Below, piece by piece: positions 1 to 8,178 of a stretch of 31,983 bases of DNA. Location: assembly GCA_016717855.1 (NCBI GenBank), contig JADKEV010000047.1:1-31983 (forward strand), read 5' to 3'. This stretch comes from Betaproteobacteria bacterium. Its GTDB lineage: Bacteria; Pseudomonadota; Gammaproteobacteria; Burkholderiales; Casimicrobiaceae. Position numbers and translations under genes: made by a program. The notes below the pieces were generated by a model. It ran no database searches. It saw only the letters and a list, made by a program, of their open reading frames with translations, and had not been told where the DNA came from. Numbering within the stretch: position 1 is the stretch's first letter; every line of letters starts with the position of its first letter.

Positions 1-308
1 CTGTCAACCTGTCGATCAAGAACGTGCCGGAAACCATGGCGGCGAAACTGCGTGCTCGCGCGGAGCGCAATCATCGTTCGTTGCAGGGAGAGCTGATGGC
101 GATACTGGAAATCGCGGCGACCGAACCCAACGTGAGTCGCGCGGGCGCCGGCGGCGCCCGCTACGAAGTCGAGGCGGCCACCGCACGCGCGGACGGCCTG
201 CTCGATCGACTGCTGGCGATCGCCGGGGATCGCGGCATCGATACCACGAAACGACTCACACGCGAACAAGCGCACGACCGCAAGATGCTCCGCAAGGCCG
301 GCGTCTGA
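1..308 (+). CDS. FitA/VapB-like ribbon-helix-helix antitoxin (5' partial)
   Basis: This is probably the antitoxin of a type II toxin-antitoxin pair. It would bind its own promoter as a ribbon-helix-helix dimer and neutralise the PIN toxin encoded 2 bp downstream. The open frame runs in from the left edge and reads VNLSIKNVPETMAAKLRAR, the usual FitA/Arc-type beta strand followed by helix A. The real start therefore lies just outside the window, and the GTG at 24 is internal. The RSLQGELMAILE stretch is the second helix typical of FitA-like antitoxins. The C-terminal half, about residues 45-100, is charged and probably wraps the toxin. The family assignment rests on this N-terminal pattern and on the neighbouring toxin. 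The exact subfamily (FitA or VapB) is not certain. Confidence 0.8.
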   Translation, partial: VNLSIKNVPETMAAKLRARAERNHRSLQGELMAILEIAATEPNVSRAGAGGARYEVEAATARADGLLDRLLAIAGDRGIDTTKRLTREQAHDRKMLRKAGV

Positions 309-310
309 TC

Positions 311-730
311 ATGGTTGTCTCGCACTGTCTGGACACCAACCTGCTGGTTTACGCGTTTTCGAAGGCGCCCCGCGATGCCGCAAAGAAACGCATCGCCCGC
401 GACTGGTTAAGTCGTGAAGACTGGGGGGTGACAGTGCAGGTGTTGCAGGAGTTTTACGTGAATGCAGTGCGTGCGCCACATGACCTGGGCCACGACGACA
501 CGCTCGCCTTGATCGAAGAGATTGCGAGCAGCCGCCCGGTTGCCGCGATAGACATACCGCTGATGCGACATGCGCTGCAACTGAAGAGCCGCTACCGCAT
601 TTCTTACTGGGACGCTGCCGTAGTCGCCGGCGCTCGCCGGCTCGGGGCCTCGGTGCTGGTGAGCGAGGACCTTGCGCACGGACAGGACTATGGGGGCGTG
701 CGCGTGCTCAACCCGTTCGCATCCGTGTGA
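311..730 (+). CDS. PIN-domain ribonuclease toxin, VapC/FitB-like
   Basis: This is a predicted Mg-dependent endoribonuclease toxin, 139 residues long, which is normal for VapC. The four acidic residues expected of a PIN active site are visible: Asp8 in CLDTNLLVY, Glu47 in VLQEFYVN, Asp101 in SYWDAAVV and Asp120 in SEDLAHG. The gene starts 2 bp after the antitoxin stop, so the two are almost certainly cotranscribed and translationally coupled. It ends 19 bp before the convergent IclR/SMP-30 gene. In this family free toxin usually cleaves tRNA or rRNA and the complex represses its own operon. The substrate here cannot be told from sequence. All key residues are present, so the toxin looks intact. 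Confidence 0.9.
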   Translation: MVVSHCLDTNLLVYAFSKAPRDAAKKRIARDWLSREDWGVTVQVLQEFYVNAVRAPHDLGHDDTLALIEEIASSRPVAAIDIPLMRHALQLKSRYRISYWDAAVVAGARRLGASVLVSEDLAHGQDYGGVRVLNPFASV

Positions 731-749
731 TGGGCGGTCACCATCTGCC

Positions 750-2394
750 TCACCCCGCAAACGTCGCCTCCGGCAACCCGCGGACGCCCGGCACTTCCAG
801 CGCGAACAGCGACCCCGATAGCGGCGCCGCCGCGAGCGCCTGCGCGCCCAGGCGGACCGATGCGGAGGTGACGAACAGGGTCTCGAGGCTCGCCCCGCCG
901 AAGCAGCAGCTGGTCGGGCGCGCGACGGGCATCCGGATGCGCTGCAGCGCGCGGCCGTCGGGGGCGAAGCGCGCGACGTGCCAGGCATCCCACGCGGCGA
1001 CCCACAGGCAGCCTTCGGCATCGACGGTCAGCCCGTCGGGCTTGCCGTCGGCCTCGCTGAACGTGATCAACGGGCGGCGATTGGATATCGTGCCGGCCAG
1101 CAGGTCGAAGTCGTACTCGTAGATCGTGCGGCGGAAGGTGTCGGTGAAGTACATCCGCGTGCTGTCGGGACTCCAGCCCAGGCCGTTGGGCACGGTGAAG
1201 CCCGAGTCCATCTTTTCCCACGCGCCGTCGGCCTCGACGCGAAACAGGTTGCCGCGATTCGCCGCCGTGCCCATGTCCATCGACGAGATCCACAGGCGCC
1301 CGCGCCGGTCGCACTTGCCGTCGTTGTAGCGGTTGCCGCGGCGCTCGGCTTCGGGGTGCGCCAGCAGCGTCATCCGCTGCACGGCGGTGTCGAAGCGCAT
1401 CAGGCCGCCGGGGGTGGCCAGCAGCAGCCCGCCGCTCGCCATGGGAATCGCGACGCTGGCCATCGCGCCCAGCTGGATTTCCGTGTTGGTGCCGTCCGCT
1501 GCGTGGTGGCAGTGCACCGCGGGCGTGAGGATGTCGACCCAGTACAGCGCGTTGTCCCGCGGCGACCACAGCGGACCTTCGCCCAGCAGTGCGCGTGCGT
1601 GATCGACGCAGCGCACCTCGACATCGGCCCCGGCGGCGGGCGGCGATTGGATGGTCAGGGACATCGCCCCGCCTGCCGCCGTGTGTGAGATGCCGCGCGC
1701 GGCGCGCATCAGCGGCGCCGACAGGCCGTGCGCCTGCGGGCCGTCCAGCCGGCTGGCGTCGGCTGTGACCGCGACCGCGCCGATCGGCTGGCCCGCATAG
1801 TCGAGGATGGGTGCGGCGACCGACACGCTCTGCGCATCGCCCTCCGGTTCCCCGGCGCGCGCGCCGATCGCATAGCCGCGGGCGCGCACCAGGTCGAGTT
1901 CGCTCTGGAGTCCGGGGTCGACGGCACCCAGCAGGGCTGCCAGCCGCGCCGGGTCCAGGTGCGCGGCGATGGCCTTGCCGGCCGCCGTGTTGGCGATGCC
2001 CAGCCGGGCCCCGACGCGCGATGCCGGCCGGTCCTCGCGTCCCGGCGCGTGTGTGCCTTCCTCGCTGGCCACGATGACCAGCTGCCCGCCGCTCAACACG
2101 GCCAGCTGCACGGATTCGCCCACCGTGTCACGCAGGGCAACCAAGTTCGTCCTGCGCGGCCAGCCGCAGGTCGAAGTCGCTCCAGACCTCGTGCGCCAGT
2201 TCCAGCAGGCGAAAGCCCAGCTGAAAGGTCCGCGTGTAGGCGTCGTGGCGGAGCAGTCCCTCGCGCACCAGCGTGTTCAGCGTGCGGTGCAAGGTGGCCT
2301 TGGGGAGGCCGGACGCCTCCAGCAGTTCGGTGAAGGTCATCGGCGCGCGGCGGGCCGACACGATGTTGAGCAGTCCCATCGCCTTTTCCAGCAC
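750..2394 (-). CDS. IclR regulator fused to SMP-30/gluconolactonase domain (frameshifted)
   Basis: Two overlapping leftward frames together encode one fusion protein of about 547 residues. Frame one (2394 to about 2145) is an IclR winged helix-turn-helix containing LLEASGLPKATLHRTLNTL. Frame two (to 750) continues with the IclR effector domain (VALRDTVGESVQLAVLSGG) and then a complete SMP-30/gluconolactonase beta-propeller. Expected metal ligands are visible in LLGEGPLWSP, VPNGLGWSPD and KPDGLTVDAEG. Removing one of the two A's at 2143-2144 (CCAAG on the plus strand) joins ...AAQDEL directly to VALRD..., the normal IclR sequence, so one base is extra, either a real mutation or a sequence error. 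The start is uncertain: GTG at 2394 is conservative, and TTG at 2471 gives a longer leader. The protein probably represses the divergent lyase/transporter genes and hydrolyses a related lactone. The substrate is unknown. Confidence 0.82.
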
Positions 2395-2495
2395 ACCCAG
2401 GCCAGGGCCGCCGGGCTTCTGGTCCGGGTTCCCCGTCGCTTGCGTCTTCAGGTTCCGGGTCGCGGCGGCAAGTCTATCCCGCTTCTATTCTTTGG

Positions 2496-2535
2496 TTCCA
2501 TTCGGAAATTATAGGGATTGTGCCGTTGAATGGAA
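2496..2535. promoter_or_regulatory. Probable IclR operator half-sites upstream of the regulator
   Basis: TTCCATTC at 2496-2503 and its exact reverse complement GAATGGAA at 2528-2535 form an inverted pair. The left copy also belongs to a shorter imperfect palindrome, TTCCATTCGGAA. The same TTCCA/TGGAA core occurs in the operator at 2573-2589. This fits autoregulation of the IclR gene. No binding data are available, so this is inference from symmetry and position. Confidence 0.45.
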
Positions 2536-2541
2536 ATAGTC

Positions 2542-2571
2542 TTGACTATCAACCAAGCTTTCCTCTATATT
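2542..2571 (+). promoter_or_regulatory. Sigma-70-like promoter of the DapA-family gene
   Basis: TTGACT at 2542-2547 and TATATT at 2566-2571 are separated by 18 bp and lie 33 bp upstream of the ATG at 2604. The block is strikingly AT-rich against its surroundings. Transcription would start near 2578, inside the palindrome at 2573-2589, so a bound repressor would block initiation directly. Confidence 0.6.
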
Positions 2572-2572
2572 A

Positions 2573-2589
2573 GTTCCATTGATTGGAAC
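2573..2589. promoter_or_regulatory. Palindromic operator, probably bound by the IclR fusion protein
   Basis: GTTCCATTGATTGGAAC has perfect 6-bp arms (GTTCCA/TGGAAC) around a 5-bp centre. It sits immediately downstream of the -10 hexamer of the lyase gene and shares its core with the half-sites at 2496-2535. IclR-family dimers typically bind short palindromes of this kind, and the divergent gene encodes one. Confidence 0.6.
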
Positions 2590-2603
2590 TTCATTAGGCC
2601 AAC

Positions 2604-3548
2604 ATGTCAGCCCAAGCATCGTCGTTCACGCCCATCACGGGCGTCTTCCCGGTCCTGCCGACGCCGTTCGCCGATGGCGGCGCGCCCGATGCGGCCGGGT
2701 TGCGCACCCTCGTGCGCTACCTGCTGGCCTGCGGCGTGGATGGCATCACCTATCCCGGCGTGGCCAGCGAGGTGGGTAAGCTGAGCGTCGCCGAGCGGCT
2801 GGAAATGATGGCCGTAGTCCAGGCTGAAGTGACCGGCCGCGTGCCGGTGATCGCAGGCGTGTCGAGCGGCGACCCGGCCACGACCATCGCCCTGGCGCAG
2901 GCCGCGGTGGCCGGTGGCTGCGCGGCGCTGATGGTCGCGGCGCCGCCGGACCGGCCGACGGCGCAGGCGCAGATCGCCTACTTCCGCGAAGTCACGGCGG
3001 CGGTCCCGGGCGCAACGCTGATGCTGCAGAACGTGCCGCCGCCAGTGGGCGCCGGGCTGGATCCGCAAGTGCTGATCGAGGTGCTGTCAGCGGTGCCGGC
3101 GATCCGCTACATCAAGGAAGAAACGCTGCCCAGCGGCCAGCGCCTGACGGCAGTGCTGGCCGGCGCGCCCGGGGGCCTGGCCGGCGTGTTCGGCGGCGCG
3201 GGCGGGCGCTACATCACCGACGAATTGCGGCGCGGCGCGGCCGGCACGATGCCCGCGATCGAACTGGCCGAGGTGCACGTCGCGCTGTTCGCGGCGCATC
3301 GCGCGGGTGACGCGGATCGCGTGCGGCAACTCTTCACGCGTATGCTGCCGATCCTCAACGTCCAGGCCGTGTTCCGCTGGTCGCTGACCAAGTACGTGTT
3401 GAAGAAGCGCGGGCTCGTCCGGAGCATGGCGCAGCGCATGGCGGGGCCGGTGCTCGACGCACTCGACCAGGCGGACGTCGATGCCTTCCTGGGCGACATC
3501 GATGATCTGCTGCTGCGGCCGGGCACGCTGCCCAAGGCGGCGCGATGA
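2604..3548 (+). CDS. DapA/N-acetylneuraminate lyase family protein with altered active site
   Basis: This is a class I aldolase-type TIM barrel of 314 residues, the family's usual length. The Schiff-base lysine is Lys171 in IRYIKEET, and the pyruvate-carboxylate loop appears as PGVASEVGKL around residues 51-60. The tyrosine that normally relays protons, in a YNxP motif, is replaced by Gln142 (MLQNVPPP). It is therefore probably not a dihydrodipicolinate synthase. A catabolic lyase or dehydratase acting on a sugar acid or keto acid fits better. The gene is divergent from the IclR/SMP-30 fusion and is followed by a Bug binding protein, which suggests uptake, lactone opening and cleavage of one substrate. 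That substrate cannot be named from sequence. Confidence 0.85.
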   Translation: MSAQASSFTPITGVFPVLPTPFADGGAPDAAGLRTLVRYLLACGVDGITYPGVASEVGKLSVAERLEMMAVVQAEVTGRVPVIAGVSSGDPATTIALAQAAVAGGCAALMVAAPPDRPTAQAQIAYFREVTAAVPGATLMLQNVPPPVGAGLDPQVLIEVLSAVPAIRYIKEETLPSGQRLTAVLAGAPGGLAGVFGGAGGRYITDELRRGAAGTMPAIELAEVHVALFAAHRAGDADRVRQLFTRMLPILNVQAVFRWSLTKYVLKKRGLVRSMAQRMAGPVLDALDQADVDAFLGDIDDLLLRPGTLPKAAR

Positions 3549-3641
3549 TGGCGCTGGCGCCGGCGCGCCGGCCGTGGTCGAATCTGCCCGCAGCCTTGCG
3601 GCGCATCTTTTGAGTACCCCTCAACAACGAAGGAGATGACG

Positions 3642-4643
3642 ATGAAACTGAACACACGCCACTGCGGCGCGCTGGTTGCCGCTGCTGCCTTCGCCGCCGC
3701 CTCCGCGCTGACCGCGACGACCGCGATGGGCCAGGCCGCGGACTACCCGAACAAGCCCGTGAAGTTCGTCGTGCCGGTGCCCCCCGGCGGCGCGGCGGAC
3801 ATGATGGCGCGGATGGTCGCGGCCCACTTGCAGGCGAAGTTCGGCCAGCCGTTCGTGGTCGACAACAAGCCCGGCGCCGGCTCCAGCCTGGGCATGGACC
3901 TGGTGGCCAAGGCGCCGCCCGACGGCTACACCATCGGCATGGGCAACATCGCGGCCAACGCGATCAACCCGGCCGTGCGCCCCGGCGCCTTCCCCTACGA
4001 TCCCGTGAAGGACTTCGCGGCGATCTCGATGGTGGGCGTGACGCCGCTCATCCTGGTCGTCAACACGCAGAAAGTGCCCTCGAAGACGTTGCCCGAATTC
4101 ATCGCCTACATGAAGGCCAACCCGGGCAAGCTGTCCTACGGGTCGTCGGGCGTCGGCTCGTCGCTGCATCTGGGCATGGAACTGTTCCTGCTCCAGACCG
4201 GCACCAAGATGGTCCATGTGCCCTACAAGGGGTCGGCGCCGATGGTCGCGGAGTTGATCGGCGGGCAGATCGAGGCCTCGATGGACGCGGCGACGACGTC
4301 GCTGCCGCATGTGAAGACCGGCAAGCTGCACGCGCTCGGCGTCTCCTCCGCGGAGCGCGCGTTCTTCGCGCCCGACGTGCCGCCGATCGCCGATGTCGTG
4401 CCGGGCTTCAACGTGCGGCCGTGGCACGGCGTGATGGCGCCCGCCGGCACGCCGCCGGCCATCATCAACAAGCTGTCCGAGGAAATCCAGGCTTTCCTGC
4501 GTACGCCGGAAGCCGAGGAAAAACTGCGCGGCGCCGGTGTCGTGCGCGTAGGCTCCAGCGCCAGGGACTTCGCGCAGGCGATGACCGATGACTTCGATCT
4601 CTACAAGAAAGTCGTCAAGGACGCGGGCATCAAGGCCGAGTGA
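3642..4643 (+). CDS. Bug/TctC-family periplasmic solute-binding protein
   Basis: This is a tripartite tricarboxylate transporter receptor of the Bug family, exported to the periplasm to bind a carboxylate or similar small molecule. A Sec signal peptide is clear, with a hydrophobic Ala-rich core and likely cleavage after AMGQA. The mature protein begins ADYPNKPVKFVVPVPPGG and carries the family motifs DNKPGAGSSLG and DGYTIGMGN. AAGGAG at 3630-3635 abuts an ATG at 3636 but is 6 bp from the ATG at 3642, so 3642 is the better start. No TctA/TctB membrane genes lie nearby. Orphan Bug proteins are common in Burkholderiales. The position after the lyase gene suggests that it supplies that pathway's substrate. 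Confidence 0.92.
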   Translation: MKLNTRHCGALVAAAAFAAASALTATTAMGQAADYPNKPVKFVVPVPPGGAADMMARMVAAHLQAKFGQPFVVDNKPGAGSSLGMDLVAKAPPDGYTIGMGNIAANAINPAVRPGAFPYDPVKDFAAISMVGVTPLILVVNTQKVPSKTLPEFIAYMKANPGKLSYGSSGVGSSLHLGMELFLLQTGTKMVHVPYKGSAPMVAELIGGQIEASMDAATTSLPHVKTGKLHALGVSSAERAFFAPDVPPIADVVPGFNVRPWHGVMAPAGTPPAIINKLSEEIQAFLRTPEAEEKLRGAGVVRVGSSARDFAQAMTDDFDLYKKVVKDAGIKAE

Positions 4644-4651
4644 TTCGCCGA

Positions 4652-4778
4652 GATGGGTGTCGCTGCGCTCGAACCATCCTGCGACAAGCTCCCTCGCCCC
4701 GCTTGCGGGGAGAGGGTTGGGGTGAGGGGTGGTTCTTCGAAGTCGATGATGGGTATCGCTGCGCTCCACCCATCCTAC
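4652..4778. repeat. Composite dispersed repeat with strong hairpin
   Basis: Two same-direction copies of the genome repeat lie at 4652-4683 (degenerate) and 4748-4778 (ending CTCCACCCATCCTAC). Between them CCCTCGCCCCGC and GCGGGGAGAGGG at 4691-4716 form a long GC hairpin with a TT loop and one mismatch. The pieces match the other dispersed elements at 5774-5918 and 8025-8166. The hairpin follows the Bug gene stop and may also act as a transcription terminator, though no T-run follows. Confidence 0.7.
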
Positions 4779-4810
4779 GGCCTACCGATATCGTCAGTTG
4801 ATGGTTATCG

Positions 4811-5686
4811 TCAGAACTTCCCCGCCTGGTAGTCCGCGACCGCCTGCCGCAACTCTTCGTTCGTGTTCATCACGAACGGACCGTACTGCGCGATCGGCTC
4901 GCGCAGCGGCTTGCCCGCGATCAGCAGCAAGCGCGCCGGGCCCGTGCTGCCGATGACCACGCCCGCCGCATCCTTCGTGTTGGCAAGCACGCCCATCTCG
5001 CTTTTCTGCACCGGTCGCGGCGCATAGTTGCCGCTGCCGGCCGGATCGCCAACCGTCACCGCCCCTTCGTAGACGTAGATGAAGGCGTTGTGACCCGGCG
5101 GCAGTTCCTGTTCGAAATCGACGCCGCCCGGCAGATGGATGTCCAGGTAGATGGGTTCGGTGTTCTCGCGCGTCATCGCGCCGGCGGCGCCCTGTGCTGC
5201 GCCGGCGATCACCTTGACCGACACGCCGGAGGGCGTTGTCACGACCGGGATCGTCGCCGCCGGCAGGTCGCGATAACCCGGATCGCACATCTTGTCCTTC
5301 GCCGGCAGGTTCAGCCAGAGCTGGAAGCCGGCCATCATCCCGTGGTCCTGCTCGGGAAATTCGGAGTGCACGATGCCGCGGCCCGCGGTCATCCATTGCA
5401 CGCCGCCCGGCGCGAGGACGCCTTCGCCGCCGTGGTTGTCGCGATGCCGCAGCTGGCCCTCGAGCATGTACGTGACCGTCTCGAAGCCGCGGTGCGGGTG
5501 ATCGGGAAAGCCGGCGATGTATTCGTCGGGCTTGTCGGAGCCGAACGCGTCGAGCATCAGGAACGGGTCGAGCCGGCGTTGCAGGTCCTGCGTCAACACG
5601 CGAGTGAGCTTCACCCCGGCGCCGTCGCTGGTCGCGACGCCGCGGACGATGCGCTCGATGGTGCGGGAAGGGGCGTGGGTTGCCAT
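4811..5686 (-). CDS. Pirin family protein
   Basis: This is a bicupin of 291 residues. The metal-binding set of the N-terminal cupin is intact: His63 and His65 in FPDHPHRGFET, then His107 and Glu109 in GIVHSEFPEQ, matching the HxH...HxE pattern of human pirin and E. coli YhhW. Family members bind Fe(II), and some have quercetinase activity or act as redox-sensing partners. The physiological role here is unknown. A GAGG ribosome-binding site lies 7 bp before the ATG at 5686. The gene stands alone, flanked on both sides by dispersed repeats, with no cotranscribed partner. Confidence 0.93.
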   Translation of the reverse strand: MATHAPSRTIERIVRGVATSDGAGVKLTRVLTQDLQRRLDPFLMLDAFGSDKPDEYIAGFPDHPHRGFETVTYMLEGQLRHRDNHGGEGVLAPGGVQWMTAGRGIVHSEFPEQDHGMMAGFQLWLNLPAKDKMCDPGYRDLPAATIPVVTTPSGVSVKVIAGAAQGAAGAMTRENTEPIYLDIHLPGGVDFEQELPPGHNAFIYVYEGAVTVGDPAGSGNYAPRPVQKSEMGVLANTKDAAGVVIGSTGPARLLLIAGKPLREPIAQYGPFVMNTNEELRQAVADYQAGKF

Positions 5687-5773
5687 GATGGGCCTCGGGG
5701 GACGGATAACGCGTAGTTGACGGTGGAGTTCACAAAATCAAGTCGCCGGGCGCCTGGGCCGACGTGAACCGAC

Positions 5774-5918
5774 GTAGGATGGGTGGAGCGCAGCGATACC
5801 CATCATCATGCGAATGCGAGAAGATGCGTTTGTGTGCAGCGGACGTGGCAGACGTCGCCGAGTTTTCGGCGCGCTTCGACCCGACGAGATGAGTATCGCT
5901 GCGCTCCACCCATCCTAC
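5774..5918. repeat. MITE-like element with 31-bp terminal inverted repeats
   Basis: The left end (5774-5804, starting GTAGGATGGGTGGAGC) and right end (5888-5918, ending CTCCACCCATCCTAC) are inverted copies differing at one base. The core contains an AAGATGCGTTTGTGTG segment that resembles the core of the element at 8025-8166. A short direct repeat of CATCCTACGG follows at the right border. No coding capacity is seen. It fills most of the gap between pirin and the hydrolase. Confidence 0.75.
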
Positions 5919-5947
5919 GGCATCCTACGGCCTCCACCCATTCGGTG

Positions 5948-7933
5948 CTACGGCGTGAACCGCTTGACGACGGCAGGGCTCTCGGCCCACCTGGCGTACG
6001 CGGCCGCGTCGTCGGGCAACAGCAGGTGCTCGGCGACCAGCTGGTCGGCGGCCTTTTTCACGGCGGCGGCGAAGCTGGCGTGCGTGCCGTAGCGTTCGGC
6101 CAGCGACGGCCGCGGGTCCTTTTTCGTTTCCCGCTCGGCCTTCGTCGAGGCGAATTCGCGATAGCTGCCGTCGCGATCGCACAACTCGCCTTCGGGGAAC
6201 GGCCTCTTGTAGAGGTTCCAGCCCGTATATGTGGCCAGTGGCACGGTGATGTCGGGCAGGCGCACGCCGGCGACTTCGTTGCCGTCGCTGTCGACCGCGG
6301 AGACCAGTGGCCGATAGGCCTTCGCCGGATCCGGCTTCGGATTGACCCAGTCGCCGAACAGCATGATCGCATTGCCCAGCCTGGCGATCGCGAAGTCGGG
6401 GATCGCCGGAAACAGGAGCTTGTCGATCGCGACCAGCGTGCCGTCCTTCAGCGTCGGCACCCGGCTCGCGGGCGGTGCCTTGCCTTCGCTGACCCACGCG
6501 TCGAGTGCGACCAGCAGCGCGCGCAACGCCGGCGACGGATCGTGCGGATTGCGTTCGTTCATGCAGGGGCCGAAGTCGGACTTCAGGTTCGCGCGCCCGC
6601 CGTGCTGCGTGCCGGCGATCATGAACACGCGCGCATTCGCCGGAAGCTCGACGTCGCGCTGGCCGAGCGGATCGGTGTGCAGCAGCGACGCGCCCTTTTG
6701 CCAGTATTCGGTCGAGGTGTTGGTTTCGATCAGCAGCGGGTCGAAGCCGTCGTTGCGGAACAGCCCGCCGCTGCGGCCCGACACCGGATCGGCCATGCTA
6801 GCGGTCGAAAATGGAAACTCGTTTTCCGGATAGAAATGGTCTTCGTGCTGCGTGTTCGTCCGCGCCGGCTGGCCGAACTCGTCGTTGAGGAACACCCGGC
6901 CGACGCCGGAGATGTGGGCGAGCACGCCGTCGAACACCTTGCGCTGCCGCGTGTCCTGGTTGAAGCCCTGCCCGATGTGGTCGCGCAGGTAGCGGCCGCT
7001 TTGCGAGATGCCGACGGCCAGTGCGCTCTTGATGCCGGCGCGCGCGGGATTCGCCGTGCCCTTCGAGTCCTTGTCGTCGTAGCGCAGGAACGAGACGAAG
7101 TCGCGCGTCGCGGCGAAGCCGATGCCCAGCACCTTCGGGTCCCGCGCCGGGTACGTGAATTCGTAGAGCGATCCGACCTGCGGCCCGGTGCCCTCGGGCT
7201 TGAGCTTGATCGTGCGCGCGTTCGCGTAGTCCCAGCCGGTGACCGGAATCTCCACCTTCGGGTCGCTCTCGCGGCGGCGTACGGTGAGCCTCGCCTGCGA
7301 CTGGTCCAGCGTTGCCGCGTCGTAGAGCAGCGTGAACTCACGCAGCAGGGGGCCGCGCGTGGCCGACACCAGTTCCTCGCGTATCGTGCGCACAATCGGC
7401 TTGCCGTTGTCGGTGGCCACCGGCACCTTGATCACCATCCCGTTGTTCGTCTTCGGCGCGTCGGGATCCCAGCCGGTCCAGGCGAGCGTGTAGCCCTGCT
7501 TGAGGAACAGCGCGTTGCCCGCGTCGGCCAGCGTCAGCGGATTGTTCGCGTTCTGCGGCAGCCCGCTGCCGTCCATCAGCCATGACATCACGAACTTGCG
7601 GCCGCGGTTGGTCACGTCGAACAGGATCTTCCGGTTGCCCTTCGCCGCGTCGACCGGCCGCAACAGGTCGAAGTCCACCTCGTACTCGACCATCCCGCGC
7701 GCATTCTTCGGCGCGCGGTCCAGGTTCCTGATCACGCGGTTGCGCGCGTCAGCCGGGTCCAGTTCGCCCTTCGCGGTCCCGGTCACGCGCTCGTACGCGC
7801 CGGCCGCGCCGAATGCAGTGCCGTCGGCGAACGGGCGGACGCTTTGCACATTGATCTCGATGATCCCTGCCTCCGTCGAAAACGCCGCGGCGCACAACAG
7901 CATGGCGGCAACCTGTTGCATAGTCCTGATCAT
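5948..7933 (-). CDS. Secreted alpha/beta-hydrolase (Abhydrolase_10-like)
   Basis: This is a large exported hydrolase of 661 residues. The N-terminus has a Sec signal peptide (MIRTMQQVAAMLLCAAAFS), so the enzyme probably works in the periplasm or outside the cell. The nucleophile elbow is AVGISQSGRYLRD, a GxSxxG variant. The N-terminal region contains the INVQSVRPFADGTAFGAAG segment that I associate with the alpha/beta-hydrolase domain-containing proteins of environmental bacteria. The natural substrate of that family is poorly known, and an ester or lactone is likely. The ATG at 7933 has a GGGGGA ribosome-binding site 7 bp upstream. The gene is flanked by the two MITE-like elements and has no evident operon partner. 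Confidence 0.82.
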   Translation of the reverse strand: MIRTMQQVAAMLLCAAAFSTEAGIIEINVQSVRPFADGTAFGAAGAYERVTGTAKGELDPADARNRVIRNLDRAPKNARGMVEYEVDFDLLRPVDAAKGNRKILFDVTNRGRKFVMSWLMDGSGLPQNANNPLTLADAGNALFLKQGYTLAWTGWDPDAPKTNNGMVIKVPVATDNGKPIVRTIREELVSATRGPLLREFTLLYDAATLDQSQARLTVRRRESDPKVEIPVTGWDYANARTIKLKPEGTGPQVGSLYEFTYPARDPKVLGIGFAATRDFVSFLRYDDKDSKGTANPARAGIKSALAVGISQSGRYLRDHIGQGFNQDTRQRKVFDGVLAHISGVGRVFLNDEFGQPARTNTQHEDHFYPENEFPFSTASMADPVSGRSGGLFRNDGFDPLLIETNTSTEYWQKGASLLHTDPLGQRDVELPANARVFMIAGTQHGGRANLKSDFGPCMNERNPHDPSPALRALLVALDAWVSEGKAPPASRVPTLKDGTLVAIDKLLFPAIPDFAIARLGNAIMLFGDWVNPKPDPAKAYRPLVSAVDSDGNEVAGVRLPDITVPLATYTGWNLYKRPFPEGELCDRDGSYREFASTKAERETKKDPRPSLAERYGTHASFAAAVKKAADQLVAEHLLLPDDAAAYARWAESPAVVKRFTP

Positions 7934-8024
7934 TCAGTCTTCCCCCTCGGCGCACACGAGGTTCGCACTATACCGTCGGCCGTGCCGGCTGGAAAGCGAT
8001 GCGGCGGAATGGTGGCCATGACCC

Positions 8025-8166
8025 GTAGGATGGGTGGAGCGCAGCGATACCCATCGTGCCAATTTGGGAACATGCGTTCGTGTCGTGCGCACAACGCAAG
8101 TCGCGCCGGAATCCCGGCGCGTGGCGCTTCAACGAGATGGGTATCGCTGCGCTCCACCCATCCTAC
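8025..8166. repeat. MITE-like element, second copy
   Basis: Perfect 31-bp terminal inverted repeats lie at 8025-8055 and 8136-8166. The 80-bp core includes AACATGCGTTCGTGT and a GCGCCGG...CCGGCGC hairpin, and it resembles the core of the 5774-5918 copy. It lies between the convergence side of the pseudouridine synthase and the hydrolase promoter. Confidence 0.78.
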
Positions 8167-8178
8167 GAAGCCACGGGG

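Noticed and set aside
2541..2554. FNR-like site in the lyase promoter (TTGACTATCAA)
   Set aside because: The half-sites are too close together for the 4-bp spacer of an FNR box, and the TTGACT is better explained as a -35 element.
5783..7585. Rightward 600-codon frame opposite the hydrolase gene
   Set aside because: It is the antisense shadow of the alpha/beta-hydrolase and starts inside a dispersed repeat. The minus-strand protein has a signal peptide and an active-site motif.
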